The notes under the pieces were generated by a model. That model was not told where the DNA came from. It made no database searches and saw only the letters and a list, made by a program, of their open reading frames with translations. The position numbers and the translations under genes were made by a program. Positions 1-6,169 of a stretch of 6,169 nt of DNA are shown here, in pieces. Within the stretch, counting starts at the first letter, position 1. Each line of letters begins with the position of its first letter. Source of the DNA: UBA12481 sp012523435 (GTDB lineage: Bacteria; Bacteroidota; Bacteroidia; Bacteroidales; UBA12481); contig JAQUCP010000044.1 of assembly GCA_028686135.1 (NCBI GenBank), positions 1 to 6,169 of the forward strand, given 5' to 3'.

Positions 1-278
1 GTTTCAAGCAGGTAATCCCAGCAACCATTAAATGCCTCTTTAGTTTCCATGCTATCGCGCAAAAAGAGGGAGACAGCCGGACCGTTATACTGGCTGCTTT
101 TTAAGCTTTGATCCAAATCGTGCCGGGTGGTCATGGTCAGTGTAATGACACTTGGATTGAGCTCAAATTTACCAGGTTCAAGCCCCTCTAACTCAAAATA
201 GTAGGCTGGATAGCAGCCACTGAGCAGCGCTACTGCAGCTAGCACCAGCCAGATTCGTGTTAGGGTTAATCTTTTCAT
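1..278 (-). CDS. Lipoprotein, partial (C-terminus beyond window); possible diverged DUF6340-like paralogue
   Basis: This is the 5' part of a gene that runs off the left edge; 92 codons are visible without a stop. The start at 278 gives a lipoprotein signal: MKR, a hydrophobic stretch (IWLVLAAVALL), then the lipobox LSGC with Cys22 as the predicted lipidated residue. The mature part begins YPAYYFELEGLEPGKFEL and continues through a hydrophobic beta-like stretch (SVITLTMTTR) to a segment with RDSMETKEAF. The ATG lies 3 nt after the TAA of the upstream lipoprotein gene (TAA TCG ATG), so the two are probably translated together. Layout resembles that neighbour: lipobox Cys, short beta segment, 'P-x-V-x-x-L' strand, then a 'DS' helix. 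That suggests a tandem paralogue, but similarity is weak and the protein is truncated. Function is unknown; the lipoprotein call is firm, the family call is not. Confidence 0.8.
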   Translation of the reverse strand, partial: MKRLTLTRIWLVLAAVALLSGCYPAYYFELEGLEPGKFELNPSVITLTMTTRHDLDQSLKSSQYNGPAVSLFLRDSMETKEAFNGCWDYLLE

Positions 279-281
279 CGA

Positions 282-1292
282 TTACCAACGTTTTATTTTT
301 TCTCCGGAGCTAACCTCCTCCTCGTGCTTACGAATCCTTTCTTCAAGGATAGCAATATACTCCTGGCTTTTTTTATCGGGATGTAGGCGATAGGCCCTTC
401 TTGCATACCCAACAGCCTGATTCATTCGACCGTTGCGCTCACACGCTAACGCCATATTATACGAGGCCCTCGCTTTTGTGAGGGTATCTTCAGCTTTATA
501 AGCCAACCATTTCCATCTGGTTTCTGCCCGACCCCATTTGTCCTCACGAATAAATTGATGCGCTTGATCCATCAAGGTATCCCCTTTGTGGTAATAATAG
601 CGGACATCCGAAATATTGGGCGGTGCAATCATATCCGCATATTTTTTGGCGGCCTTGTCCGCTGTCAGTAAAAAGGCGATAGAATCAGCAGGTAATCGAC
701 CCTGAGCCCCCTGCGGACTACTACCAGTCATTCTAAATACTTGTTTGACCTGATAGATAGAATCATCCAGCAATCTTCTTCGGATAGGTTCATAAAATCG
801 GAAGCCCACTTTCATGTCAACCGAAAATTCCGCCTGGTGCCCCCGGTCTGTCTTTTTGATTTCCGTATCCGATCGCTTTAGATCGAAACTCTCCAGCACC
901 AGGATCGCTCGAACATACTCTTTTTTGGCCATGCTCTCCATTCCGTCCCAGGGTTGAATCTCAGGCAATTCAGATCCATTATGCCGAAGCATTCTCGGTT
1001 GATGAACAGGCTTGACCCGATATTTGTTCGTTGCTTCCAAATGGGCAGCTAACGAATCGACAATGGATTCGGAAACCATCCATTTTAACGAATCAACCGA
1101 CTCATAATCGCCCCATTGCACATGTTCATAATCGCCTGTTGCCGGTACATATTTGGACGTCACCAAAACCGTGGTCACTTCAGGAGGCAACACCAGATCG
1201 GGCTGGGAATACAGATCCAAAGTAATCTTATTCATCTGGCAGGAAGCCAGCAGAGTTACGGTAAGAATCAGTGTAGCAATTTTCTTCATCAT
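282..1292 (-). CDS. DUF6340-like lipoprotein with C-terminal TPR-type repeats
   Basis: This encodes a predicted 336-aa envelope lipoprotein of unknown function. The start is placed at the double ATG at 1292/1289 and not at the longer open frame reaching 1379, because the extension would overlap the upstream gene and put about 30 non-signal residues before a clear signal peptide. From MMKK a hydrophobic run (IATLILTVTLL) leads to lipobox LASC with Cys18 as the lipidation site. The N-terminal two thirds are mixed alpha/beta with a 'LPPEVTTVLV' strand near the start. From about residue 242 to 305 there are two helix-turn-helix units of TPR type; the second (about 272-305) has the pattern A-x-Y-N-M-A-L-A-x-x-x-x-G-x-x-x-x-A. 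The tail is highly charged (EERIRKHEEE). This layout matches what I know as DUF6340 proteins of Bacteroidota; the assignment is from recognition, not a search. Its ATG is 14 nt after the membrane-protein stop, so it is likely the fourth gene of the sucD operon. Confidence 0.75.
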   Translation of the reverse strand: MMKKIATLILTVTLLASCQMNKITLDLYSQPDLVLPPEVTTVLVTSKYVPATGDYEHVQWGDYESVDSLKWMVSESIVDSLAAHLEATNKYRVKPVHQPRMLRHNGSELPEIQPWDGMESMAKKEYVRAILVLESFDLKRSDTEIKKTDRGHQAEFSVDMKVGFRFYEPIRRRLLDDSIYQVKQVFRMTGSSPQGAQGRLPADSIAFLLTADKAAKKYADMIAPPNISDVRYYYHKGDTLMDQAHQFIREDKWGRAETRWKWLAYKAEDTLTKARASYNMALACERNGRMNQAVGYARRAYRLHPDKKSQEYIAILEERIRKHEEEVSSGEKIKRW

Positions 1293-1306
1293 AGATTGAA
1301 AGTATG

Positions 1307-2911
1307 TTACCTGGTACCAAACCATCGTCTCAAAAACCATTCCAGTGAAAGGAAGAGGACCAGTAAAGGAAGCAACCAACCCAGACTGATCGGATCAAAC
1401 CAACTTGTTTCCAAGCGGTAAGCCGGCTCTTTTCCACTTAGTTCTTTCGTAAAGGTCACGATTTTTTCTGGTTCGTCGATCGTCAGGTAGCTGCCATTTT
1501 TGCTGTGCGTTAATCTTTTCAGGGCCAGATGGTCGGCCACGGCATGAGTCCCTTCCGGGGAAAAGGCTGAAACTGCCATATCTCCTTTAAATTCTAAGTG
1601 TTGACTATCATAATCAGTCTGGGCCGTTAGCTGATACAATCCAGCTCTAAGACCTTTCAGGTCGAGTTGATAATGCTCACCCTGCCGCCCCATCAAGTAA
1701 GAAAACTCGTTCCCTGCCGAGTCTTGGATCGAGAGATTTATGTCAGGGGTATTGATTGACTCCATGGAGCGATTTCGCAGGTATCCGGTTACGCGAATGG
1801 GGTTATACTCGTAAAGCTCATCCGGAAGGATAATTTTAAAGCGTTCCTCCTGTTCGTCGGCCAGCAAAAACTGGGTGATCCTGGAGAGCAGATCATCAAA
1901 ATACACGTGACTGCCAAATTCGACAAATTCAAACAATCGCCATCTCCAGATTCCGGTTCCGGCGATAACTCCATACTTTGCACCTCCTGCAGAGGTAATC
2001 ATCATCAGCGGATCCATCATTTCTATCCTTCGGATGATTTGGGTCATTAAGATCTGCCCGTCGGCTGACAAGGCAAAAGTCTGGTAGGGGAGTTCCAATG
2101 GAGGCCAGGCAGCCAGGTGTGAAGGGAAGTCTTCTGGCAGCGTAAACAGGTTAAATGACCGGTTAAGATGACCCTGAGCCTCTTCGGGAGCCAACCTTGG
2201 GTTTACGATCTGGCAACCGGTCTCCAGTCGATTAAAAAGCTGAGGATTAGTCGCTTGATTTAGAATGAAAAGAACCGGAATTCTCCTCTCAGCTATCTGT
2301 TCCATCAGGCTGGTCATGGAATGATTGGAGGATGGCAATCCATGAAGAATCAGAAGTGAATAATCTTCAAGGTTTCCAGGAAAATCACTAATTATAAACG
2401 ACTCTGTCTGAATCTGTTCTACACCTCCTAGAGCCAATCTAATCGCTGCAATGTCCGGATGTGGTGCGTCGGCCAGGATCAGCACCCTACCCTCCTTATC
2501 GATGACCCGGATCGTGATATTCCGGCTATTATTATCCGGGTTCTTCTCCTCTTGCTGCGAGCGGATGCGGATGGTGAGATTCAGGTCCCCCTGATCGGGA
2601 GCCTCCAACATAAAATCAGTATAAGGAGTTTGCTGGCTAACAGGATCTATNNNNNNNNNNNNNNNNNNNNNNNNNNNNNNNNNNNNNNNNNNNNNNNNNN
2701 NNNNNNNNNNNNNNNNNNNNNNNNNNNNNNNNNNNNNNNNNNNNNNNNNNAGAGATGAGGCTCTCAGGAACATCAGCAGTGGTTTCAGCCTCCTGGGTAG
2801 GATGCCGTCATCCTGTTTCCGGTAATAGACCCACCATCCTGCACCAATAGCGATCAATGCCGCCAGTGGGGCCAGCCAGAGCGGATAAGTAGATTCTATG
2901 TTCCAACCCAT
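1307..2911 (-). CDS. BatA/VWA-like membrane protein with amidotransferase-like region, interrupted by assembly gap
   Basis: This is a large predicted inner-membrane protein; 534 codons are counted as drawn, of which residues 54-87 are Ns. Residues about 11-30 (PLWLAPLAALIAIGAGWWVYY) form one membrane helix, followed by basic residues and the start of what looks like a second helix (KPLLMFLRASS) that runs into the gap. After the gap come an immunoglobulin/CARDB-like segment with the E-x-N-x-x-NN pattern (residues about 100-137) and then VLILADAPHPDIAAI (143-157) and LLILHGLPSS. I associate these last motifs with the class I amidotransferase-like fold in Bacteroidota VWA-domain membrane proteins. 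No catalytic Cys-His-Glu triad is evident. A second beta-rich domain follows, and a C-terminal helix at about 510-527 ends in EWFLRRWFGTR. Family members I recall are nearer 680-700 aa, with a VWA domain after the second helix, so that domain probably lies in the gap. Starts 28 nt after the fabG stop. Role unknown; an envelope sensor or scaffold is only a guess. Confidence 0.75.
   Translation of the reverse strand: MGWNIESTYPLWLAPLAALIAIGAGWWVYYRKQDDGILPRRLKPLLMFLRASSXXXXXXXXXXXXXXXXXXXXXXXXXXXXXXXXXXIDPVSQQTPYTDFMLEAPDQGDLNLTIRIRSQQEEKNPDNNSRNITIRVIDKEGRVLILADAPHPDIAAIRLALGGVEQIQTESFIISDFPGNLEDYSLLILHGLPSSNHSMTSLMEQIAERRIPVLFILNQATNPQLFNRLETGCQIVNPRLAPEEAQGHLNRSFNLFTLPEDFPSHLAAWPPLELPYQTFALSADGQILMTQIIRRIEMMDPLMMITSAGGAKYGVIAGTGIWRWRLFEFVEFGSHVYFDDLLSRITQFLLADEQEERFKIILPDELYEYNPIRVTGYLRNRSMESINTPDINLSIQDSAGNEFSYLMGRQGEHYQLDLKGLRAGLYQLTAQTDYDSQHLEFKGDMAVSAFSPEGTHAVADHLALKRLTHSKNGSYLTIDEPEKIVTFTKELSGKEPAYRLETSWFDPISLGWLLPLLVLFLSLEWFLRRWFGTR
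2651..2750. other. Assembly gap (100 Ns)
   Basis: There are exactly 100 undetermined bases, the conventional length for a scaffold gap of unknown size. It falls inside the BatA/VWA-like gene. Both flanks happen to be in the same reading frame with 100 Ns between them, which would happen by chance one time in three, so frame agreement does not show that the true length is 100. Any protein length or domain call across it is unreliable. Confidence 0.99.
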
Positions 2912-2939
2912 AATACGGGTTTAGGGGATTGAATTAGGG

Positions 2940-3686
2940 TCAGGTGAGCATGGCTCCACAGACTTGAATAACCTGACCAGAAACGTACGATGAGAGGTCG
3001 GATGCCAGGAAGAGGGCTACTTTGGCAACCTCTTCGGTAGAACCTCCGCGTTTCATCGGGATTTTCTCTGCCCACTCTTTCCTCACCTCTTCCGACAGCT
3101 TTTCGGTCATCTCTGTCAGGATGAATCCCGGAGCGATGGCATTACACCGTATGTTTCTCGATCCCAGCTCTCTGGCGATGGTTTTCGTAAAGCCAATCAT
3201 GCCTGCCTTGGAGGCGCTATAGTTAGCCTGACCGGCATTCCCGCTGACTCCCACCACCGATGACATATTGATGATTGAGCCGCTTCGTTGTCTGAGCATC
3301 GTGCCCTGCACGGCCTTGGTGAGGTTGAAGACTGACTTCAGGTTCACGTTGATGACAAGATCCCACTGTTCCTCTGTCATCCTCATCAGAAGGTTGTCAC
3401 GCGTTATTCCGGCATTATTCACCAGGATATCAATACGTTCAAAGTCTTTAAGAGCCTCCTCAACCACTCTTTGTGCATCTGCGAATTTGCTGGCATCAGA
3501 GGCATACATTTTCGCTTTGACACCCATCTGATTCAGCTTCTCTTCCAGATTTTTTGCCTGATCATCATAAAACAGGTCGGTGAGAATAAGGTTTGCGCCT
3601 TCTTCGGCAAATTTTTCGGCGATAGCTTTACCTATTCCTCTGGATGCCCCCGTTATCAGGGCTGTTTTGCCTGTCAGTAATCCCAT
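2940..3686 (-). CDS. fabG: 3-oxoacyl-[acyl-carrier-protein] reductase (FabG), SDR family
   Basis: This 248-aa protein is a full-length classical short-chain dehydrogenase/reductase. It is predicted to reduce 3-oxoacyl-ACP to 3-hydroxyacyl-ACP with NADPH, the first reduction of the cytosolic type II fatty-acid elongation cycle. Visible motifs are the Rossmann cofactor loop TGASRGIG (Gly13, Gly17, Gly19), NNAG at 90-93 followed by ITRDNLLMRM, which is typical of FabG, and the catalytic tetrad Asn115, Ser143, Tyr156 (YSASK) and Lys160. The PG motif is at 186-187 (IAPGFI), and the C-terminus reads SGQVIQVCGAMLT; the common ending is G-G-M, so the Ala is a small deviation. The ATG is 12 nt after the sucD stop, with no Shine-Dalgarno sequence. 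Other SDR reductases, such as acetoacetyl-CoA reductase, share these motifs, but the NNAGITRDNLLMRM block makes FabG the best call. Confidence 0.93.
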   Translation of the reverse strand: MGLLTGKTALITGASRGIGKAIAEKFAEEGANLILTDLFYDDQAKNLEEKLNQMGVKAKMYASDASKFADAQRVVEEALKDFERIDILVNNAGITRDNLLMRMTEEQWDLVINVNLKSVFNLTKAVQGTMLRQRSGSIINMSSVVGVSGNAGQANYSASKAGMIGFTKTIARELGSRNIRCNAIAPGFILTEMTEKLSEEVRKEWAEKIPMKRGGSTEEVAKVALFLASDLSSYVSGQVIQVCGAMLT

Positions 3687-3698
3687 AGTTCGAGGTTT

Positions 3699-4568
3699 TT
3701 ACTTTAGTGCCACTTTCATAGTTTGTCCAATCATGGCGGGAGTTTCCACTACGTGGATTCCGCACTCTCTCAGGATGGTCATTTTTGCAGCTGCGGTATC
3801 TTCCGCGCCACCGATAATTGCACCAGCATGCCCCATCCGGCGACCCTTGGGTGCTGTTTGTCCGGCGATAAACCCCACCACCGGCTTCATGCCAGCCTCT
3901 TTATACCATCTGGCAGCATCAGTCTCCATGGTTCCGCCAATTTCTCCAATCAGCACAATCCCTTCTGTTTCAGGATCATCCATAAAGAGTTTCAAAGCAT
4001 CCAGCGTAGTGGTTCCGATGATCGGATCACCGCCGATGCCGATGCAGGTTGTTTGTCCGATCCCAAGCCTGGTAAGCTGATCCACAGCTTCATAAGTCAG
4101 GGTGCCAGAGTGGGAGACCACTCCAACCTGTCCTTTTTTATGGATAAATCCGGGCATGATACCCACTTTACACTCCTCCGGGGTGATGATGCCCGGGCAG
4201 TTAGGACCAATCAGCCTGGTAGTCCGATTTGCCAGATACGCCTTTACTTTGATCATATCGGCAGTTGGGATACCTTCAGTGATACAAACGACCACCCCGA
4301 TCCCGGCATCCGCCGCTTCCATAATGGCATCGGCAGCCACTGAGGGAGGAACAAAAATGACAGAAACATCAGCGCCAGTCTCTTTAACACACTGCATGAC
4401 CGTATCGTAAACAGGCCTGTCGAGGTGCCGTAGCCCCCCTTTGCCTGGCGTGATTCCACCAACTACGTTGGTACCATAATCAATCATCTGAGAGGCATGA
4501 AAGGTTCCTTCCTTGCCGGTAAAGCCCTGAACCAAGACCCGCGAGTTCTTATTAACAAGTACGGACAT
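3699..4568 (-). CDS. sucD: Succinate-CoA ligase (ADP/GDP-forming), alpha subunit
   Basis: At 289 aa this is the same length as the E. coli protein and is complete. With the beta subunit SucC it interconverts succinyl-CoA, ADP or GDP and phosphate with succinate, CoA and ATP or GTP, the substrate-level phosphorylation step of the TCA cycle, in the cytosol. The N-terminal CoA-binding Rossmann domain shows VQGFTGKEGTFH (13-24) and GGITPGKGG; the middle has LIGPNCPGII (119-128) and VGVVSHSGTLTYE (148-160). The C-terminal ligase domain has the phosphohistidine motif GRRMGHAGAI with His247 as the phosphorylated residue. It is the first gene of the minus-strand operon, with fabG 12 nt downstream. 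The ATG is preceded by an AT-rich leader (ATAAATAATAAACC on the coding strand) and no Shine-Dalgarno sequence. sucC is not next to it; the upstream neighbour is divergent mnmE. Confidence 0.98.
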   Translation of the reverse strand: MSVLVNKNSRVLVQGFTGKEGTFHASQMIDYGTNVVGGITPGKGGLRHLDRPVYDTVMQCVKETGADVSVIFVPPSVAADAIMEAADAGIGVVVCITEGIPTADMIKVKAYLANRTTRLIGPNCPGIITPEECKVGIMPGFIHKKGQVGVVSHSGTLTYEAVDQLTRLGIGQTTCIGIGGDPIIGTTTLDALKLFMDDPETEGIVLIGEIGGTMETDAARWYKEAGMKPVVGFIAGQTAPKGRRMGHAGAIIGGAEDTAAAKMTILRECGIHVVETPAMIGQTMKVALK

Positions 4569-4772
4569 ACTGGATTGGTTTATTATTTATCTTCTGTTAT
4601 ACGCTCTTTTGCTTAACTTCCTGTTCTCTTTTCAGTAACGTTAAAGCCCCTTTTCGCAGCCAATAATAATGTGCGAATATATAAATATTGAAGGAGATGA
4701 TCGGTCGCTGCAGGGTTTTCTCTTTGGGCAATTATTGCGACCTTTGGGCTTTCGTTCCTGATTTTGAAGCTG
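4569..4772. promoter_or_regulatory. Divergent intergenic region between sucD and mnmE; must hold the promoters of both
   Basis: This 204-bp region separates two divergent start codons, so the promoters for the sucD operon (minus) and mnmE (plus) should lie here. I could not find a convincing match to the Bacteroidota promoter pattern (TTTG near -33, TAnnTTTG near -7) in either direction, so no promoter is marked. Visible structure includes an uninterrupted 14-bp A/T block at 4676-4689 with AATAT/ATATT arms, an 8-bp palindrome TAACGTTA at 4636-4643, and the repeat cluster at 4722-4749. A 30-codon open frame at 4669-4761 on the plus strand lacks support as a gene. Confidence 0.6.
4722..4749. 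repeat. Pair of 8-bp direct repeats around a small palindrome, upstream of mnmE
   Basis: CTTTGGGC occurs exactly at 4722-4729 and 4742-4749, 20 bp start to start, which is about two turns of the helix. Between them lies GCAATTATTGC (4728-4738), an inverted repeat with 5-bp arms and a 1-bp centre that overlaps the first copy by 2 bp. The second copy ends 23 nt before the mnmE start codon. The arrangement would suit a regulator binding one face of the DNA, but short repeats like this can arise by chance. Confidence 0.4.
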
Positions 4773-6169
4773 ATGGAAGATACAATTGTAGCAATCTCAA
4801 CACCTTCTGGTAGTGGCGCCATTGCTCTGGTGCGTTTATCGGGCCTTAATGCCTGGTCAATCCTTGACAAATCATTCCTTCCTTATCGCAAATCCCTGAA
4901 TATCAATAACTCTAAGGGATATACCATTCATTATGGGAAGATTAGAGATGGGCAGAAAGAGTTAGATGATGTGGTGATAACGCTCTTCAAGGCTCCTCAT
5001 TCCTATACGGGGGAGGATCTAGTGGAGATTGCGTGTCACGGATCGGTTTATATTCAGCGGGAGTTAGTGAACTTACTGGTTAGGAAGGGAGCTCGTGTGG
5101 CCAAACCTGGAGAGTTTACCCAGCGGGCTTTTCTCAACGGCAAGATGGACCTTAGTCAGGCAGAAGCCGTTGCTGACCTGATCGCATCCAACAGTCGGGC
5201 GGCTCATCAGCTGGCCATTAGCCAGATGAGAGGCGGTTTTTCCAAGGAACTGTCGATCATCCGAGCCGAGCTGTTGCATTTTGTTTCGTTGATTGAGCTT
5301 GAGCTGGATTTTTCGGAGGAGGATGTAGAGTTTGCCGACCGGACCAGTTTGAAGCTGTTGATTGACGGGATTCTGGACAAGGTATCACGATTGGCAGTCT
5401 CCTTTGATCTGGGGAATGCCATCAAGAGTGGTGTTCCGGTGGCCATTGTGGGAGAGACCAATGTTGGCAAGAGCACCCTTTTGAATAAACTGTTAAAGGA
5501 GGAAAAGGCTATTGTTTCAGAGATTGCCGGGACTACGCGGGATGTCATAGAGGATTGCATCCATCTGCGTGGGATAGAGTTTCGCTTCATCGACACTGCA
5601 GGGATTCGGGACACGCATGATGAGATTGAGCATATCGGGATTGAGCGCTCTTATGCCCAGATGAACAAAGCCAGAATCATTTTATTGATTGCCGATGCCA
5701 CCGCACCGGAGGAACAGAGTCTTTGGTGGGTAGAGAAGATTAGCGGCCATGCCAGGAAAGATCAGCATCTGGCGATCCTGGTCAACAAATCAGACCTTAA
5801 TCCGGAAGAGGCGGAGAAGCGTATGCTCCGGATAAAGGAAGTCTTGGCATCCGGGAGTAACCCTCCAATTTTGAAAATATCGGCAAAAAAAGGTTCTGGA
5901 ATGCCACAGCTGGAGGACGCTCTGTTGGATCTGGTTCATCTGGAGGATCTCGAGAGCTCCGATGTGATTATTTCCAATGCGCGACATTATGAAGCGCTGG
6001 TTCATGCCAGGACAGCGCTTGAGAGGACCAGAATCAGTCTGGATACTGGAACCTCTGCTGAGTACCTGGCTCAAGATATCCGGGAAGCCTTGTTTTTCCT
6101 TGGGCAGATCACTGGGGAGATTGCAACGGAAGAAGTATTGGGGAATATCTTCAAGAATTTTTGTATCGG
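4773..6169 (+). CDS. mnmE: tRNA modification GTPase MnmE (TrmE), 3' end cut by window
   Basis: 465 complete codons are visible plus two bases of a Gly codon. The family ends F-C-I-G-K, so only one residue and the stop are missing (expected 467 aa; E. coli 454). With MnmG, the K+-dependent GTPase installs carboxymethylaminomethyl or aminomethyl groups on C5 of wobble U34 in tRNAs, using methylene-tetrahydrofolate. The folate-binding N-terminal domain starts MEDTIVAISTPSGSGAIALV, and the hinge block GEFTQRAFLNGKMDL is at 113-127. The G domain inserted in the helical domain has G1 GETNVGKS (227-234), G2 TTRD (254-257), G3 DTAG (274-277), Glu286 at the place of the E. coli catalytic Glu282, G4 NKSD (338-341) and G5 SAK (370-372). 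Cys464 is the conserved C-terminal Cys. The start fits the family N-terminus; no Shine-Dalgarno sequence is seen. It is transcribed away from sucD and seems to have its own promoter. Confidence 0.98.
   Translation, partial: MEDTIVAISTPSGSGAIALVRLSGLNAWSILDKSFLPYRKSLNINNSKGYTIHYGKIRDGQKELDDVVITLFKAPHSYTGEDLVEIACHGSVYIQRELVNLLVRKGARVAKPGEFTQRAFLNGKMDLSQAEAVADLIASNSRAAHQLAISQMRGGFSKELSIIRAELLHFVSLIELELDFSEEDVEFADRTSLKLLIDGILDKVSRLAVSFDLGNAIKSGVPVAIVGETNVGKSTLLNKLLKEEKAIVSEIAGTTRDVIEDCIHLRGIEFRFIDTAGIRDTHDEIEHIGIERSYAQMNKARIILLIADATAPEEQSLWWVEKISGHARKDQHLAILVNKSDLNPEEAEKRMLRIKEVLASGSNPPILKISAKKGSGMPQLEDALLDLVHLEDLESSDVIISNARHYEALVHARTALERTRISLDTGTSAEYLAQDIREALFFLGQITGEIATEEVLGNIFKNFCI

Noticed and set aside
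1293..1379. A 29-codon N-terminal extension of the DUF6340-like lipoprotein
   Set aside because: It overlaps the end of the membrane-protein gene and would bury the signal peptide; the double ATG at 1292/1289 places a proper lipoprotein signal at the N-terminus.
1307..2911. Membrane protein as an active amidotransferase
   Set aside because: The region resembles the fold, but I see no Cys nucleophile elbow or His-Glu pair, so an enzymatic call is not supported.
3580..4080. A 166-codon plus-strand open frame spanning the fabG-sucD junction
   Set aside because: It overlaps both genes antisense, is Pro/Ser/Ile-rich in the way shadow frames are, and starts inside fabG with no supporting signal.
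3723..4343. A 206-codon open frame on the plus strand, antisense to sucD
   Set aside because: It lies wholly inside the unmistakable sucD gene, its translation has no recognisable domain or signal, and long antisense frames are common opposite conserved coding sequence.
4669..4761. A 30-codon plus-strand open frame that might be a leader peptide for mnmE
   Set aside because: It has no ribosome binding site, no regulatory codon run and no attenuator-like hairpin; a frame this short is expected by chance.
4613..4870. An 85-codon minus-strand open frame over the mnmE start
   Set aside because: Nearly 100 nt of it is antisense to the conserved N-terminus of mnmE and it has no recognisable motif; mnmE explains the sequence better.
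5207..5614. A 135-codon minus-strand open frame
   Set aside because: It is antisense to the G domain of mnmE; its Ser-rich translation is a shadow of that gene.
5790..6074. A 94-codon minus-strand open frame near the right edge
   Set aside because: It is antisense to the C-terminal part of mnmE, with no domain or start signal.

Overview
The window looks like an ordinary chromosomal segment of a member of the Bacteroidota (Bacteroidetes), probably class Bacteroidia. Support comes from the proteins: a BatA/VWA-like membrane protein of a type I know from this phylum, a DUF6340-type lipoprotein, and an mnmE with the G1 motif GETNVGKS. In addition, none of the six starts has a convincing Shine-Dalgarno sequence, which is usual in that phylum. 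The genus cannot be fixed from the sequence.

Layout. Five genes lie on the minus strand and are read from about 4568 down to 1: sucD (succinyl-CoA ligase alpha subunit), fabG (3-oxoacyl-ACP reductase), a large BatA/VWA-like membrane protein, a DUF6340-like TPR lipoprotein, and a second small-signal lipoprotein cut by the window edge. The spacers are only 12, 28, 14 and 3 nt, so this looks like one operon. A 204-bp divergent intergenic region (4569-4772) separates it from mnmE (trmE) on the plus strand. The window cuts mnmE inside the codon for its penultimate residue. It has no in-frame stop in the window but is otherwise complete.

An assembly gap of exactly 100 Ns (2651-2750) lies inside the membrane-protein gene. 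This is probably a placeholder of unknown true length. The protein ends up shorter than I expect for the family, and the missing part is where a second membrane helix and a von Willebrand A domain would normally be.

Function. sucD and mnmE are core genes (TCA cycle; tRNA U34 modification) and fabG belongs to fatty-acid synthesis. The three downstream genes are predicted envelope proteins of unknown job: one inner-membrane protein with a large soluble part and two lipoproteins that may be diverged copies of each other. They are the only part of the window with unexplained biology. I see no mobile element, CRISPR array, RNA gene, toxin-antitoxin pair or clear sign of horizontal transfer, and no strong evidence for a wholly new system.
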